A model generated the notes under the pieces. The model saw nothing but the letters and a program-made list of their open reading frames with translations. It ran no database searches and was not told the origin of the DNA. 64,000 nucleotides of DNA, taken from the NCBI GenBank assembly GCA_024760905.1, contig CM045729.1, positions 78,827,550-78,891,549 of the forward strand, written 5' to 3'. Every line of letters starts with the position of its first letter. The stretch's first letter is position 1. Of this stretch, positions 11,399 through 23,359 are shown one piece after another. Origin of the DNA: Plotosus lineatus (lineage: Eukaryota; Chordata; Actinopteri; Siluriformes; Plotosidae). A program made the translations under genes and the position numbers.

Positions 11399-11639
11399 TA
11401 TAAATTTGTGATACTATGCACACTACTTGGTAGATGTAGACCTTTAATTCAAGTGCCCTTCTAGTTCCTCTCTATAAAGTGACACTCAATAGAAAAACCT
11501 TTCATTAAGAACACTGATCTGAATTTGAATATTTTAAAATTCATGTTAAGCAGGCCTAGTGATTGGTGGAACACCAGAGTGGTGTAATCAACACAAAGCT
11601 GTTTTTAAGAAAATTGACATGGAGGTTTTTCATTCAGTC

Positions 11640-11963
11640 AGTCATTTTTTTAAGCCACTTCATCCTAATTATGGTTTTGGGGAGGCTGGCGCCCATGTCA
11701 GCTGACTGTCAGCGAGGGCAGGGTACACCTAGAACAGCTCACCAGGCCCTCTTAGGGGCAACACACTTACAACCATTCACACTCCTATGTGGGGCAATTT
11801 GGAACAGCAGAAAAGCCTACTCTTCGTATTGTCAGACTGTGGGAGTACCTGGAGGAATCCCATGCAAGCACAGGGACTCCGAACAGAAATGATACAAGCC
11901 CGGGAATCGAACCCAGGACCTTCTTGCTAAATGTGCTAACCACTGCAGCACCATTCCACCCGA
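11640..11963 (-). mobile_element. V-SINE/DANA-like SINE (S2)
   Basis: Near full length; in reverse it has the head with GGTCCTGGGTTCGATTCCCG, the core around TTGCATGGGATTCCTCCAGG, and the tail GAGGCTGGCGCC...CATCCTAATTA. Confidence 0.8.
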
Positions 11964-11980
11964 TGAAAGTGTTTGCAGTA

Positions 11981-12390
11981 CAGACGCTCCCCGACTTACG
12001 TTCATTTGTTTTATGTATTTTTCGATTTTACAGTTTTTTTTTGGTGTTTTTTTTTTTTATTATGTCAAATTTTGAGTTCAGCGTGTACTGACGTAATGAC
12101 GCAATGATGTAATGATGCTGCGTCCATTGTTTACAAACGACAGACTGAATGTGCCCCTTCTTCTTCCCAGTTAACCGCGTGTTACCCTTGTGTTAGGACG
12201 TTGTCTCTGTGATCTTTGTGTTTACACTGTTTTGCGGACTTTTGTAATCCTAAGCAAGTATGGTTGGTCAGAAGCGTAAGCCTACTAGTGATAGTGGTAA
12301 TCAGAAAAAGCGACAAGCCATCTCCTTAGAAATGAAGATGGCTATTATCAAAAAATTTGATGCTGGTGAAAAACATGTGAATGTGGCATG
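11981..12390 (+). mobile_element. pogo/Tigger-like transposon, 5' part
   Basis: Starts CAGACGCTCCCCGACTTACG, then a ~280-bp leader, ATG at 12260 and 43 codons (MVGQKRKPTSDSGNQKKRQA, then ISLEMKMAIIKKFDAGEKHV) resembling the CENP-B/pogo N-terminal helix-turn-helix. It is cut at 12390 by a LINE fragment. A second, internally deleted copy lies at 21204-21862. Confidence 0.8.
12260..12390 (+). pseudogene. pogo/Tigger-like transposase N-terminus
   Basis: Basic N-terminus followed by the helix segment AISLEMKMAIIKKFDAGEK, typical of pogo-type DNA-binding domains. After about 43 codons the frame runs into LINE-derived sequence, so the catalytic domain is gone. Confidence 0.75.
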
Positions 12391-12725
12391 CCTTTCTTCT
12401 TCTCTCTCTGCTTATGGACACGCCTCCCGCCTCTCCTTCTTTGACGTCTTTGACCAACAATAGTCCAATTTCCATCAGCACCCTGTTGGTTAACAGCACT
12501 GACTGGCGGTTGTTGTTAACCCGGGCCTCGACCGATCCGGTATGAAATTTTTTGTTGCGACTCGCATTTTTTATTTGGCATTTGTTTTATGCCGAATGCC
12601 ATTCCTGACGCAAAACTCTGCATTTATCCGGGCTTGGGACCAGCGTGAGGGAGAGACACTGGCTTGTGCCCCTCCCTCACGGCTGCATTCAAAGTGGACG
12701 CTTTACCAACTGAGCTAAATCCACT
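12391..12725 (-). mobile_element. Short RTE derivative with tRNA-like 5' end
   Basis: On the minus strand it starts TTTAGCTCAGTTGGTAAAGCG (a tRNA A-box-like segment), runs through the same 5' UTR as RTE copy 1 (ATGCAGCCGTGAGGG; CCCAAGCCCGGA; CCGGATCGGTCGAGGC; AACCAACAGGGTGCTGATGG) and ends GAGAGAAGAAGAAAGG. No coding sequence is present. It may be a LINE copy deleted to its two ends, acting as a SINE. Confidence 0.7.
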
Positions 12726-12747
12726 ATATATATATCCAGTATACACA

Positions 12748-12846
12748 CAGGGATCCCTCACTTTCCGCTGTTAATTGGGACCAAGATCCACCCACGATAA
12801 CTGAAATCCTGAAGTAGGATCAGCCCCTCACGACTGATGTTTACAT

Positions 12847-12919
<73 letters not shown>

Positions 12920-13253
12920 CAATAATTACGGATTCAATGCTATAAATGCTTATAATAACAATTAAACATTCAAAAATAATGCATGAGATGTAAATAAAAT
13001 ATAAATTCACACATATAGATACGCGCATTCAGATGCGCACCTCACAGAAATGTAGTTTTGATGGGAGATTTTGGGTTATTTTTTGTTTTGTGTTTGTTTA
13101 GGTTTTTTTTTTTTTGCATAACTGGTCTTGTTTTTGTGACATTTTCCTTAACCTTTCCCCCTTTTCTTCCTTAATTTCCTTATTTTTTATTTCGATGAAT
13201 ATTTAAAAGAAAACAAACGCGATGCACTGAAGCCGCAGTAGCGAGGGATCCCT

Positions 13254-13254
<1 letters not shown>
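12748..13254 (+). mobile_element. MITE M1, copy b
   Basis: Starts CAGGGATCCCTCACTTTCCG and ends GTAGCGAGGGATCCCTG. It contains an AT repeat (12849-12915). It is followed at once by a TATG/AT microsatellite. Confidence 0.85.
12849..12915. repeat. AT microsatellite
   Basis: About 33 AT units inside MITE copy b. Confidence 0.95.
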
Positions 13255-13422
<168 letters not shown>

Positions 13423-13507
13423 AGCGCTGCTTTTAATTAATCATGTGCTTGTCTTAAAATATTTTCAATAGTTCATGGACAGGACCAAATAAGTTGAAAT
13501 GAGACAG

Positions 13508-13510
<3 letters not shown>

Positions 13511-13558
<48 letters not shown>
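13511..13558. repeat. GA microsatellite
   Basis: 24 GA units. Confidence 0.95.
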
Positions 13559-13561
<3 letters not shown>

Positions 13562-13802
13562 TACTAATGCTCTTATGGACCTGCCATATGAAAGCATGGT
13601 GCTGCAAAGTTTCCCTTGGAAAGATTTTTGAAGTGGCAAACATGCGATGGATCACTTTGGCAACAGGAGTTGAAAGGTGAAGCGATTCAAATCACTCACT
13701 GGGCGAAGTCACATCTCACCCAGCAGCGAGTGTATCGCTTGTGCTGCCTAAGTGAGTGAAGCTTTACTTTGCAAGAATTCCTTATTGCTACACACCTATC
13801 TG

Positions 13803-14052
13803 AGGGCAGCACAGTGGTACGGTGGTTAGCGCTCCTACTTCACAGTAAGAATGTCCCGGGTCCGAGCCCCGCGCTACTCCTGTGACGAGTTTGCATGTTC
13901 TCAGAGTGTTTGTGTAGGTTTCCTCCCAATGATATGCACAAAGGTTAACAGGATCTTCTGAATTACCCTCAGTTGTGAATGGTTTGGTGTTTGTATTGGC
14001 CCTGTGGTGGTCTGGGTGTAGCCCTCCAGTCTTTCTGTGACCCTTCATTAGT
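13803..14052 (+). mobile_element. V-SINE/DANA-like SINE (S2), diverged
   Basis: Head GGGCAGCACAGTGGTACGGT, B-box-like CCCGGGTCCGAGCCCC, core GAGTTTGCATGTTCTCAGAG and GGTTTCCTCC, tail TGGCCCTGTGGTGGTC. Confidence 0.75.
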
Positions 14053-14720
14053 ATGTGTGTGTGTTTTTCTGGGTGTGTTCTCTTTTTAAGAGCGTAATCA
14101 ATGGGGTGTAGTGCTTAAATTTTGCAAGAGTACTGTATGATGTAAATTAATTTCTTTAAATACAATAGAATATTGCCGTGCTTTACCGCTGGAACAAAGG
14201 ACTTAACAATTAAGGGCACCATTTCTAAGCAAAGTGAGACCAAAAAAAGAAAGCACAAGATTTTCAAGCTTGAGAAAACAGCATGTTGACTAATAAAACA
14301 CATGCACCGAAAACACCCAACAGCAAGAGCGTGTAATGTCTGATAGTTAGAACGAAAGATACCAAGACTTAATATCTCATAAATATTCTCTGCCAGCTCA
14401 TAATGACATTTTCTTCTTTTTGGCTTTTCAATACAATCCCTCCTCCCTCCATCTTTAACCCTTTATAGCGTCTTATTTGAACCAGTTACTGTACTGTGAG
14501 ATGCTACTGAAGCTTCTCCGTAATAACCCCTCCCCAAATTATACACCCACCATCAACTTTATTAGGAACACCAGTGCTCAGGGAACGCTGCCAAGAGATT
14601 TACAGCAGCATTAAAAGTGCTGCTAAAATTTCTCACAAGTTCTGGTTTTGTTCGGCACATGACCACAGTTCTTAAGCTTTCTTTCTATATGTGGGAAGTT
14701 CCACAAAGCAATATACCCAA
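14053..14720. other. No gene recognised
   Basis: AT-rich sequence; no coding similarity or repeat family recognised. Confidence 0.4.
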
Positions 14721-14721
14721 G

Positions 14722-14723
<2 letters not shown>

Positions 14724-14764
<41 letters not shown>
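14724..14764. repeat. AT microsatellite
   Basis: AT run at the A-rich (3') end of the SINE that follows. Confidence 0.95.
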
Positions 14765-15370
<606 letters not shown>

Positions 15371-15394
15371 TAGTATATCATTGCCTTTGTGAGG

Positions 15395-15870
15395 GCTGGG
15401 GCAGGCTGCCCCAACTGAAAGACCACCAGCAGGCATTCTGACCTCTGCAAGAGACTGGCAGCTGTTAGTGGATCTTGAACACCAGCTGAAGTTCCCTAGC
15501 CATATTGCGGTCACCACCCTCTGTCCTGACATTGTCCTGACACCAAGCAAGTGACAATGCTGGAGTTGACTGTCCCATGGGAAGACCGCCTGGAAGATGC
15601 CTTTGAGAGGAAGCGTTCCAAGTACACGGAACTAGTGAAAGACTGTCAGCAATCAGGATGGAGGGTGAATTGTCTTCCAGTGGAGGTTGGCTGCAGAGGC
15701 TTTGCGGCCGGGTCCTTCGCCAGAGCTCTGGGTTATCCCGTCATAGTCGGGCAACAGAAGAGAAGAGCCATCCGCGATACCACCGAAGTGGCAGAGAGGG
15801 CCTTAAGATGGCTGTGGCTCAAGAGAGGAGAACTGTGGAGTCGTGGTAGCCAGTTGTGGTAGCCAGTGTG
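15395..15870 (+). pseudogene. Retroelement restriction-like endonuclease fragment
   Basis: In frame: APTERPPAGILTSARDWQLL, then VDLEHQLKFPSHIAVTTLCPDIVLTPSK, a stop/frameshift at about 15553, then MLELTVPWEDRLEDAFERKR, SKYTELV, GWRVNCLPVEVGCRGFAAGS, and RALRWLWLKRGELW. The PD...ELTVPWE...KRxKY pattern fits a PD-(D/E)XK nuclease as found at the C-terminus of some site-targeting non-LTR elements. The reverse transcriptase is absent. Which clade it belongs to is uncertain. Confidence 0.55.
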
Positions 15871-15990
15871 CCAACTGGACACAAGCTCAGCCCCAGCTGG
15901 GTCACCTGGATGAGGGTGTATGATGTTGAAAGACCCAAACAATTAATGATTCCAGGAACATGAATGATGATGTGTCCAGTCGCATTATTA

Positions 15991-15993
<3 letters not shown>

Positions 15994-16035
<42 letters not shown>
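15994..16035. repeat. AT microsatellite
   Basis: 21 AT units. Confidence 0.95.
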
Positions 16036-16038
<3 letters not shown>

Positions 16039-16097
16039 AAGTCTCCGACGGCATGGGGTAAAAAGTGTTATGATGAGATTAAGATTAAACGCAGTTT

Positions 16098-16433
16098 ATT
16101 AATTTTCGAAGAAGTTGACTCCTAATAAGGGTTGCAGAGAGGCTGGCACCCTTCTGAGCCAACTCTGGGCTAGGTACAACCAGAACAGCTCACCAGGCCA
16201 CCGCATAGCCAACACGCACCAACCAGTCACACTCACACCAAGGCTGATTTGGAACTGGCAGTTAGCCTACTGTGCCTATTTTTGGTCTTTGGGAGGAAAC
16301 TAAACTACTCAGAGGAAACCTGCACACGCAAAGGGAGAACATGTAAACTCCAAAATGAAATGCCAGGAATCGAACTTAGGCATTCTTGTTCTGAAGCGAA
16401 TGTGCTCACCACTACACCACCATGCCACCCATG
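16098..16433 (-). mobile_element. V-SINE/DANA-like SINE (S2)
   Basis: Near full length in reverse orientation; head GGGTGGCATGGTGGTGTAGT at the right, tail near 16110-16160. In tandem with the next copy. Confidence 0.8.
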
Positions 16434-16439
16434 ATTGAA

Positions 16440-16781
16440 TTTCATTCATCCATTCTGTTTCTGAATCGCTTAATCTTATTCACGTCACAGGGAGGCTGGT
16501 GCCCATCTCAGCCGATTCCGGGTGAGGTACACCCAGGAGAGCTCACCAGGCCAACGCAGGGCTAACACTCACACAACCATCCATACTCACACTCACACCT
16601 ATGGATGATTTGGAACAGCTAGTTAACCTACTGAGCATGTTTTTGGACTGTGGGAGGAAACCCACGCAAACACAGGGAGAACATGCAGACTCTACTTTGA
16701 AACGCCCCAGCTGGGAGTCAAACCCAAGACCTTCTTGCTGTGAGGTGGATGTGCTAATCAATATGCTAACGTGCCACCCCA
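16440..16781 (-). mobile_element. V-SINE/DANA-like SINE (S2)
   Basis: Near full length in reverse; head GGGGTGGCACGTTAGC, core TTTCAAAGTAGAGTCTGCATG, tail TGAATGAAA at the left. It sits head-to-tail next to the copy at 16098-16433. Confidence 0.8.
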
Positions 16782-17017
16782 CGATTGAACTTATTGGGCA
16801 CAATTAATAAAGACATGTTTGGGCCAAAAAGAGCACTGCACATCACCAAAACAAAACCATTACCATTGTTGTGCATTGAGGTGGCAGCATCATGCATTGG
16901 ACTGTTTTTTTCGTTTTTTTTTTTTTTTGTTGTTTTTTTTCTTTTTTCAGTTTGAAGCGGGGCTTTATTCAAGGTAGAAAGAATTATGAATTATTCTCTA
17001 GGTGCAAGCTCAGATGG

Positions 17018-17150
17018 ATAGAAAACCAACATACCCAGAGGAAACCCACAAGGATGGAAAGAATGTGCATACTCAGCACAAACACCAGAACCAGGGGACC
17101 TTCATGCTGTAAGGTAGAGACATGCTAACCACCATCATACCATCCTGCTT
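17018..17150 (-). mobile_element. V-SINE/DANA-like SINE (S2), 5' fragment
   Basis: Contains the complement of the head and core (CCAGAGGAAACCCACA; GACCTTCATGCTGTAAGG; CATGCTAACCACCAT), truncated. Confidence 0.65.
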
Positions 17151-17295
17151 TAAACAAGTTAGGTTCATTCAATATTTTTCTTCCATATATACAAATAACA
17201 CATTTATTGTTTTTTTTTTTTTTTTTGTCCCACGAACCAAAAATGCCTCATATTAGAGTCTTGTCTCTTGTCCTATGACTCCTTTAAGATATATA

Positions 17296-17789
17296 CAGGG
17301 ATTCCTCGCTACTTCACGCTTCAATTCATGCGGCTTCAGTGCATCGTGTTTATTTTTTTAATTCATGGAATTAAAAAAAATAAGGAAATTAAGAAAGAAT
17401 AGGGGAAAAGTTAAGGAAAATACCACAAAAACAAGGCCAATCATGCAAAAAAACCCCTAAACAAACACAAAACAAAAAACAACCCAAAAATCTCCCATCA
17501 AAACAACTTACATAGTTGTGAGGTGCGCATCTGCATGTGCGCACGTGTTTGTAAGTGTGTGTATTTATATTTTATTTACATCTTATGCATTATTTTTGAA
17601 TGTTTAATTGTTATTATAAGCATTGATAACATTGAATATTTTATTGATATTATATACACATATACTAGTACATGTACGTATAGGTCAGTCGGGGGGGGGG
17701 GGGGGTGCAGAGATGATCCTATTTCGCGGATTTCGATGGTCGTGTCGGAATCTCGGTCCCAATTAACCGCGGAAAGTGACGGATCCCTG
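17296..17789 (-). mobile_element. MITE M1, copy c
   Basis: Starts CAGGGATTCCTCGCTACTTC and ends AAAGTGACGGATCCCTG, inverted relative to copies a and b. A G-run lies at about 17690-17705. Confidence 0.85.
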
Positions 17790-17799
17790 TATTTATGCC

Positions 17800-18470
17800 A
17801 TGATTCTTCAAATTTTACTAACCATCTGATTTTTTTTTTTCTGCTCTGATTTTACTAACCAAACAAATTGAGCACTGTATGAGATATATCTCAGACCAAA
17901 ACTCAGGAAATTAGTCTGGCATTTGCCGTCTGAAATGCTCTAATTGAGAGCAGTAGATAATAAGCGAGCATCAGAACATCAATTAAACCTCAATAGTCAA
18001 ACCCCTACGTACTGTATGCTCAGTATCCTTCGATCAATCCTACTTGTCCTAATGAGACCCTGGAGATCTGAACTGAACTTCTTCTTGTCTGCTCTTTTGG
18101 TTTCCTCGAGGAAATGAAACCGTGTCAATGAAGAAAGAGGTGAAAAAAGAAAGAGGTGGCCTTGTGTGTCTTGAGTTTGAATACGGATGAAAGAAATAAA
18201 ATACAGCTGCTGGTCTCAACAGAACAAAACAAAGCTGCCCAGGCTCTTTGTGATGAACTGGGAAATCGTTTCCCCAAATATCACTTTAATTACCCCCTGC
18301 AATCTTCATTTCCTTGCTGACCCGTTCGCTTATCAGCACAGACTTGGCAACAGTAATTAACATTATCTTTGCTCAAGCATTACTTTTACCTTGTGCTTTA
18401 TTTTAAAGATACTCATAAGTGACAAACAATTCTGTGAAGCATGTATCACAGATCTGTGTATCTTTTTACA
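17800..18470. other. No gene recognised
   Basis: Unique-looking sequence without coding similarity or a recognised repeat. Confidence 0.4.
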
Positions 18471-18493
18471 TATCTTCAGCAGAACCCTTGTCC

Positions 18494-18844
18494 GTCTTCC
18501 TTTCGGCTTTTTCCCTTTTACTCGGGAGTCGCCACAGCGAATCATCTGATTCGCACGTTTGATTTGGCAGAGGTTTTTTTACGTCGGATGCCCTTCCTGT
18601 CACAACACTTTTTAGCAAGGGACAGAAACACGCTGACGACTTTGCAGCTACTCTTTACGAAAGTCAGCAATGGTTCTTTTACATGAACCTCTCACCATAG
18701 ATAGTGAGAGACATGGCCCGCCTTTGATAACCCAGTTTGCTGCACTGGGGGGGACAGTGACAACCTTGTGGAAAGTGGGACTTGAACCCCCAACCTTTGG
18801 ATCAGCGATCCAGTGCCCTATACCACTAGACCACCACTGTCCCC
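18494..18844 (-). mobile_element. tRNA-headed SINE, family S1, full length with 16-bp TSD
   Basis: Complete S1 unit in reverse orientation, flanked by the perfect duplication CTTCAGCAGAACCCTT (18474-18489 and 18866-18881). Between the head and the right-hand duplication there are extra iterations of the head start (CACTGTCCCCAATTC repeats). Confidence 0.95.
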
Positions 18845-18904
18845 AATTCACTGTCCCCAATTCCCCTTCAGCAGAACCCTTAAGGTGTGCAAAATCCCTT
18901 CCTG

Positions 18905-19850
18905 CCAAAGAAATAATTATGTTTCATAAAACACCTATTCCAAAAGTATTGGCACCCCGAACAATTAGTAGGAAATAAATGTAATTGAAGTATTTCTGCA
19001 ACAAATGGGAAAATCTTGGGGTCACAAAGTCTCCAAAACAACCATCAGGCGCCATCTACATGCCAACAAGCTGTTTGGGAGGCATGCACATAAAAAAGGA
19101 TTTTCTCAGTCACAATCATAAACACAATTATCTGGAGTTTATTAGGCACTACTGGGACTTCACTGGGACCGTGTGCTTTGGTCAGATGAGGCCAGAATGG
19201 AGCTTTTTGGCAACAAACAATCTAAGAGGGTCTGGCAGAACACAAAAGATGAGCATGCTGAAGAGCACCTCATGCCCATTGTGAAGTATGGGAGAGGGTA
19301 CTGAGGATACTGTGGGCCTGTTTCTCTTCCAGAGGCCCTGGCAACTTTGTTCGGGTCATGAACTCTTTGAAATACCAGGACATTTTAAATCAGAATCTCG
19401 TGGCCTGTGCCCGAAATTTGAAGATGGGTCGTCACTGAGTCTTTCAGCAAGATAATGACCCTAAACATGTGGCCAAATTTACAAAGAAATGGTTCACCAG
19501 ACACAGAATCAACCTCCTTCCCTGGTCGTTTCAGTCCCCAGAACTAAATCCCATTGAAACCTCGTGGAGTTAGCTGAAGAGGAAAGTGTAGAGGAGAGGA
19601 TCCAGGTCGCTGGATGATTTAGAGAGATTGTACATTCTCCTTTCTTGTGAAACACTATAGGAGAAGATTAGGTGCTGTTTTGGTGGCTCAATGGGGTTGT
19701 ACAGAGAACATCAGAGCGCTAATAATTGTGGCACACATGATTTGATGGACATTTTGTCTCAAAATGACTCAAATTTTGTGGTTGTTTACCAGTCATGTGG
19801 GTTCAATTATCCATAAAAACAATCAATTAATTCTAAAATGCTTGTTTAAG
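18905..19850 (+). mobile_element. Tc1-like transposon type 3, degenerate
   Basis: Contains a terminal-like ATTCCAAAAGTATTGGCACC segment and a broken transposase with all three DD34E regions recognisable in various frames: [33 protein letters not shown], and SPELNPIE. Stops and frameshifts occur between them. Ends approximate. Confidence 0.85.
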
Positions 19851-19859
19851 AAAGGACTC

Positions 19860-20733
19860 CATGTCCAAGTTATTGTAAAACAATAGAATTATCCATTTAT
19901 TTTTCAGATTGTCAAATTGCTCTCATGATTTCTGAGGGGATTTCCTTATTATCGATATTCACAACCAGAATATTCTCCCTACTTACGGAATCCCAGACAC
20001 ATTCCCGAAATCATACAACACTAAATCACTGAGAAACCTGGAAACAGATATGACTCATGTAAATAGAACTCATCTGTCGTTAGGAAGATGCTTGCACGAT
20101 GGCGTTGATTGGTCAAGAGCCGGATTCAATTAGTTTACGGGCGTTAGCGAGTTTCAGATGCAGATATTCAGAAACTGGTTCTGTAATTGGTTTCTCAAAA
20201 GTAGCATTTGTAGCATCTGTTCATTTGAAAGCAGATTCAAGTCTCTTTACAAATCAATATCTCAGTATGTCAAATTTCCAACTTAATCGCCATTATGCTG
20301 GAGTGGGTCACAGATGTATCACCGCTATCATGTAAGTGTGAGTCCTCCTGCTTGTACTGGACAGTGCTGTGTTCTTAGGAGTCCACGCACAGTGCTACAC
20401 TGAACTGGGTTTCTGTAATGACAGCTTTTATTCAAGCAGAATTAAAACAGGAGTGGGGTGAACTTCAGGCCTTGCATGTGGTGGTGATGCTGGAGTGACC
20501 TTGTGCATGCACTTGGTGTTCCTGCATCAAATCCTACAAATCAATTCTGTTAACCAATCTACTGACCTTGCAGCATTCGGTAAGGTTGAACCTGCAGCGT
20601 GCTCAATACACCCTGTGTGGTACTATTTGGAGTAGATGACAGCTATTCAATCATCAGATCAACTGTTCATCCATCATGGAGGAAAAGCACACGGAGCTTG
20701 CTTTGTCCAAGCAGAGATTTATCCTCCTGTGGA

Positions 20734-20735
<2 letters not shown>
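19860..20735. other. No gene recognised
   Basis: No coding similarity or repeat recognised in this stretch. Confidence 0.4.

Positions 20736-20811
<76 letters not shown>
20736..20811. repeat. GT microsatellite
   Basis: 38 GT units. Confidence 0.97.
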
Positions 20812-20812
<1 letters not shown>

Positions 20813-20877
20813 ATTCCAATTCCTATCACAGGCTATATTATTAAGTGCATTGCTACTCAACTAAGTTTGGGTGGAGG

Positions 20878-21115
20878 GCATTGTAATCACAAAATCCTGA
20901 CCACACCCATGCAAGGATTTTCATCAAATTTGATAGAGACATCAATCAACTGGAGTCCCAAATATGATTTGGCTTTGAAATGTCAAAGTTAAAAGGCAAG
21001 GTCATAACAAGGTCACCAAGCTTTGGAAATGGACATTTGTCATGAAAAAATTTAAATGGCTTACAACCCGAAAGGGTCAAAAATCAAGACCACAGGATTG
21101 TGAGCATTTATAACT
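20878..21115. repeat. Dispersed repeat with CAAAATCCTGACCACACC and AAGGTCA motifs
   Basis: The phrase CAAAATCCTGACCACACC followed by GATTTTCA/TACCAAA and AAGGTC-type motifs recurs at 10020-10470 and 37315-37460. The family was not identified. Confidence 0.55.
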
Positions 21116-21203
21116 AAATTAATTGCCAGCTGAAGATTCATTATTTTGTATCACTTATAGGAAATAATGAATAAATATATACTATATTCTATATATATAT
21201 ACA

Positions 21204-21861
21204 CAGACGCTCACCGACTTACGGTTTTGTTAGGTTTTGGACGGCCGAACGTAAGGTGAAAAAAACCGTAAGTTGTTACTGTATGTTCCAGTTGACGTAT
21301 GACGTTCATACTGTACTATACATCCATAAATACCATTACTGTATCTCATAAAACACCCCTAAATCAATTATTATAAACATAAACATTTTAAAATAATATC
21401 AAATATATCAAATCCTATCAACATTAATTTCAAATAACTCACTTATTTATACCGAGTCACTTACAATATGTGAGGCGCTCAATACTGAAAGTAGTGGACT
21501 TGCTGTGGGTTATACGGACTTCCAGTCTTTCAAGTGCACAAAGTGCCGTTGAACTAGTTTACAACACAACCTGCACTGATGTGCATCACGGAGCGGAGAG
21601 TTCTCTTTCCTGGATTCAGGTTTTCATTCATTTTACAACTCTCTTTGCTGAACTGAGTATACATGGTAGATTGTGCCGATCCGAGCAGATAGTTAATTCA
21701 TCTCTGTGTATGAGACTTGCACCCAGGCTAGTAGGCTTATGCTTCTGACCAACCATATTTGCTGAGAGTTACAAAAGTCCACAAAACAGTGTAAACACAA
21801 AGATCACAGAGACGACGTCTAGCACAAGGGTAACACACTATACAAGGGTAACACATTATAA

Positions 21862-21862
<1 letters not shown>
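21204..21862 (-). mobile_element. pogo/Tigger-like transposon, internally deleted copy
   Basis: The left end CAGACGCTCACCGACTTACG matches the terminus at 11981. On the minus strand 21862-21735 matches the leader and start codon region of that element (start codon at 21756, MVGQKHKPT), after which the coding region is almost entirely deleted. Confidence 0.75.
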
Positions 21863-21893
<31 letters not shown>

Positions 21894-22241
21894 CTGTCTT
21901 CCTTTCGGCTTTTTCCATTTTACTCGGGAGTCGCCACAGCAAATCATCTGATTCGCACATTTTCATTTGGCAGAGGTTTTTACGTCGGATGCCCTTCCTG
22001 TCACAACCCTTTTAGCAAGGGACAGAAACACGCTAACGACTTTGCAGCTACTCTTTACGAAAGTCAGCAATGGTTCTTTTACATGTCTCTCACCATAGAC
22101 AGTGACAGACATGGCCCGCCTTTGATAACCCAGTTAGCCGCACTGGGGGGGACAGTGACAACCTTGTAGAGAGTGGGACTCGAACCCCCAACCTTTGGAT
22201 CAGCGATCCAGCACCCTATACCACTAGATCACCACTGCCCC
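21894..22241 (-). mobile_element. tRNA-headed SINE, family S1, full length
   Basis: Complete S1 unit in reverse orientation, with AT microsatellites on both sides, as for the copy at 14766-15110. Confidence 0.93.
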
Positions 22242-22263
22242 ATATATATATATATATATATAT

Positions 22264-22346
<83 letters not shown>

Positions 22347-22347
22347 C

Positions 22348-22422
<75 letters not shown>
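22242..22422. repeat. AT/CATA compound microsatellite
   Basis: AT runs separated by three CATA blocks. Confidence 0.95.
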
Positions 22423-22424
<2 letters not shown>

Positions 22425-22463
22425 TAAAAATAAAAGGATAAAAGGACAGGACAAAGCCTTTCT

Positions 22464-22464
<1 letters not shown>

Positions 22465-22494
<30 letters not shown>

Positions 22495-22505
22495 CACACA
22501 ACACA
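22465..22505. repeat. CA microsatellite
   Basis: CA run with one AA interruption. Confidence 0.9.
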
Positions 22506-22844
22506 CATTTTTAAATGACACAATTACCATTAACCTTAAATGAAGTTAAAGATCAAATCCCAGTCATCTCATAAAAACCTTCAAATCAGTTTTTTGAATG
22601 TCTGGAACTCAGTGCTTCGACTGCTGCCCCTGCTATTTGACCCCGGGTTAAGCAGAAGATAATGATAAATGAATGAAATGTGTTTATCTCAAGTATGTAA
22701 ACCAGCATACAAGAAACAGTAATTATGAAAAGAAATAAACCATGGAAAAATAAACAAATTAAATATATAAAATAGAAATAACAATAATCCTCTGGATACT
22801 CCAGTCTACTCAGAAATTCCAAAAACATGCACATTAAAGCTCAG

Positions 22845-23032
22845 TGGTGGCTCCAAATCGCCCCTTGTGGTAAGTCTGACTGTGAATGGCGGTATGTGTT
22901 TTGCCCTGCACTGGCCAGATAAGCTGTCTAGAGTGTACACCTTTCTCACCAAGAGTCAGCTAAGATGGGCGTCAGCTTCTCTGCGACCCTAATTAGGATT
23001 AAGCGGCTTAGAAAATGAATGGATGAATGATG
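22845..23032 (+). mobile_element. V-SINE/DANA-like SINE (S2), 3' half
   Basis: CCAAATCGCCCCTTGTGG to GACCCTAATTAGGATTAAGC and GAATGGATGAATGA; the head is missing. Confidence 0.8.
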
Positions 23033-23264
23033 GAATAATAATAAAAAATAAAAACACTAAAAAGCACGACATAAATGAAATTGTCAACTGTACCATATTC
23101 GAAAAGAAGTGGAAAAAAACAATAATCTTTTAATCCCACCTCATACGCCCATATTAATTATTGATCATTAAGATATTTACATTATATTTGCATTTATGAT
23201 ATTTAGCGGGTTCTCTTATCTAGAGAAAATAACATGTATCATTTTTTACAAAAGCTATCAAGAG

Positions 23265-23358
23265 TCAAGGGCCTTGCTCAAGGGGCCAACGCCAACCTTT
23301 GGATCAGATCAGTAAGCCAGAGCCCTGACCACTGAGCTGCCATTGCCCTGGGTATCCA
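23265..23358 (-). mobile_element. Fish SINE family S4 fragment
   Basis: Contains GGGCCTTGCTCAAGGGGCCA and, in reverse, CAGCTCAGTGGTCAGGGCTC with a tRNA-like A box. Related to the sequence at 51675-51825. Confidence 0.6.
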
Positions 23359-23359
23359 C

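Noticed and set aside
20636..20992. 118-codon frame with a CV repeat
   Set aside because: It is a translated GT microsatellite with no supporting similarity.
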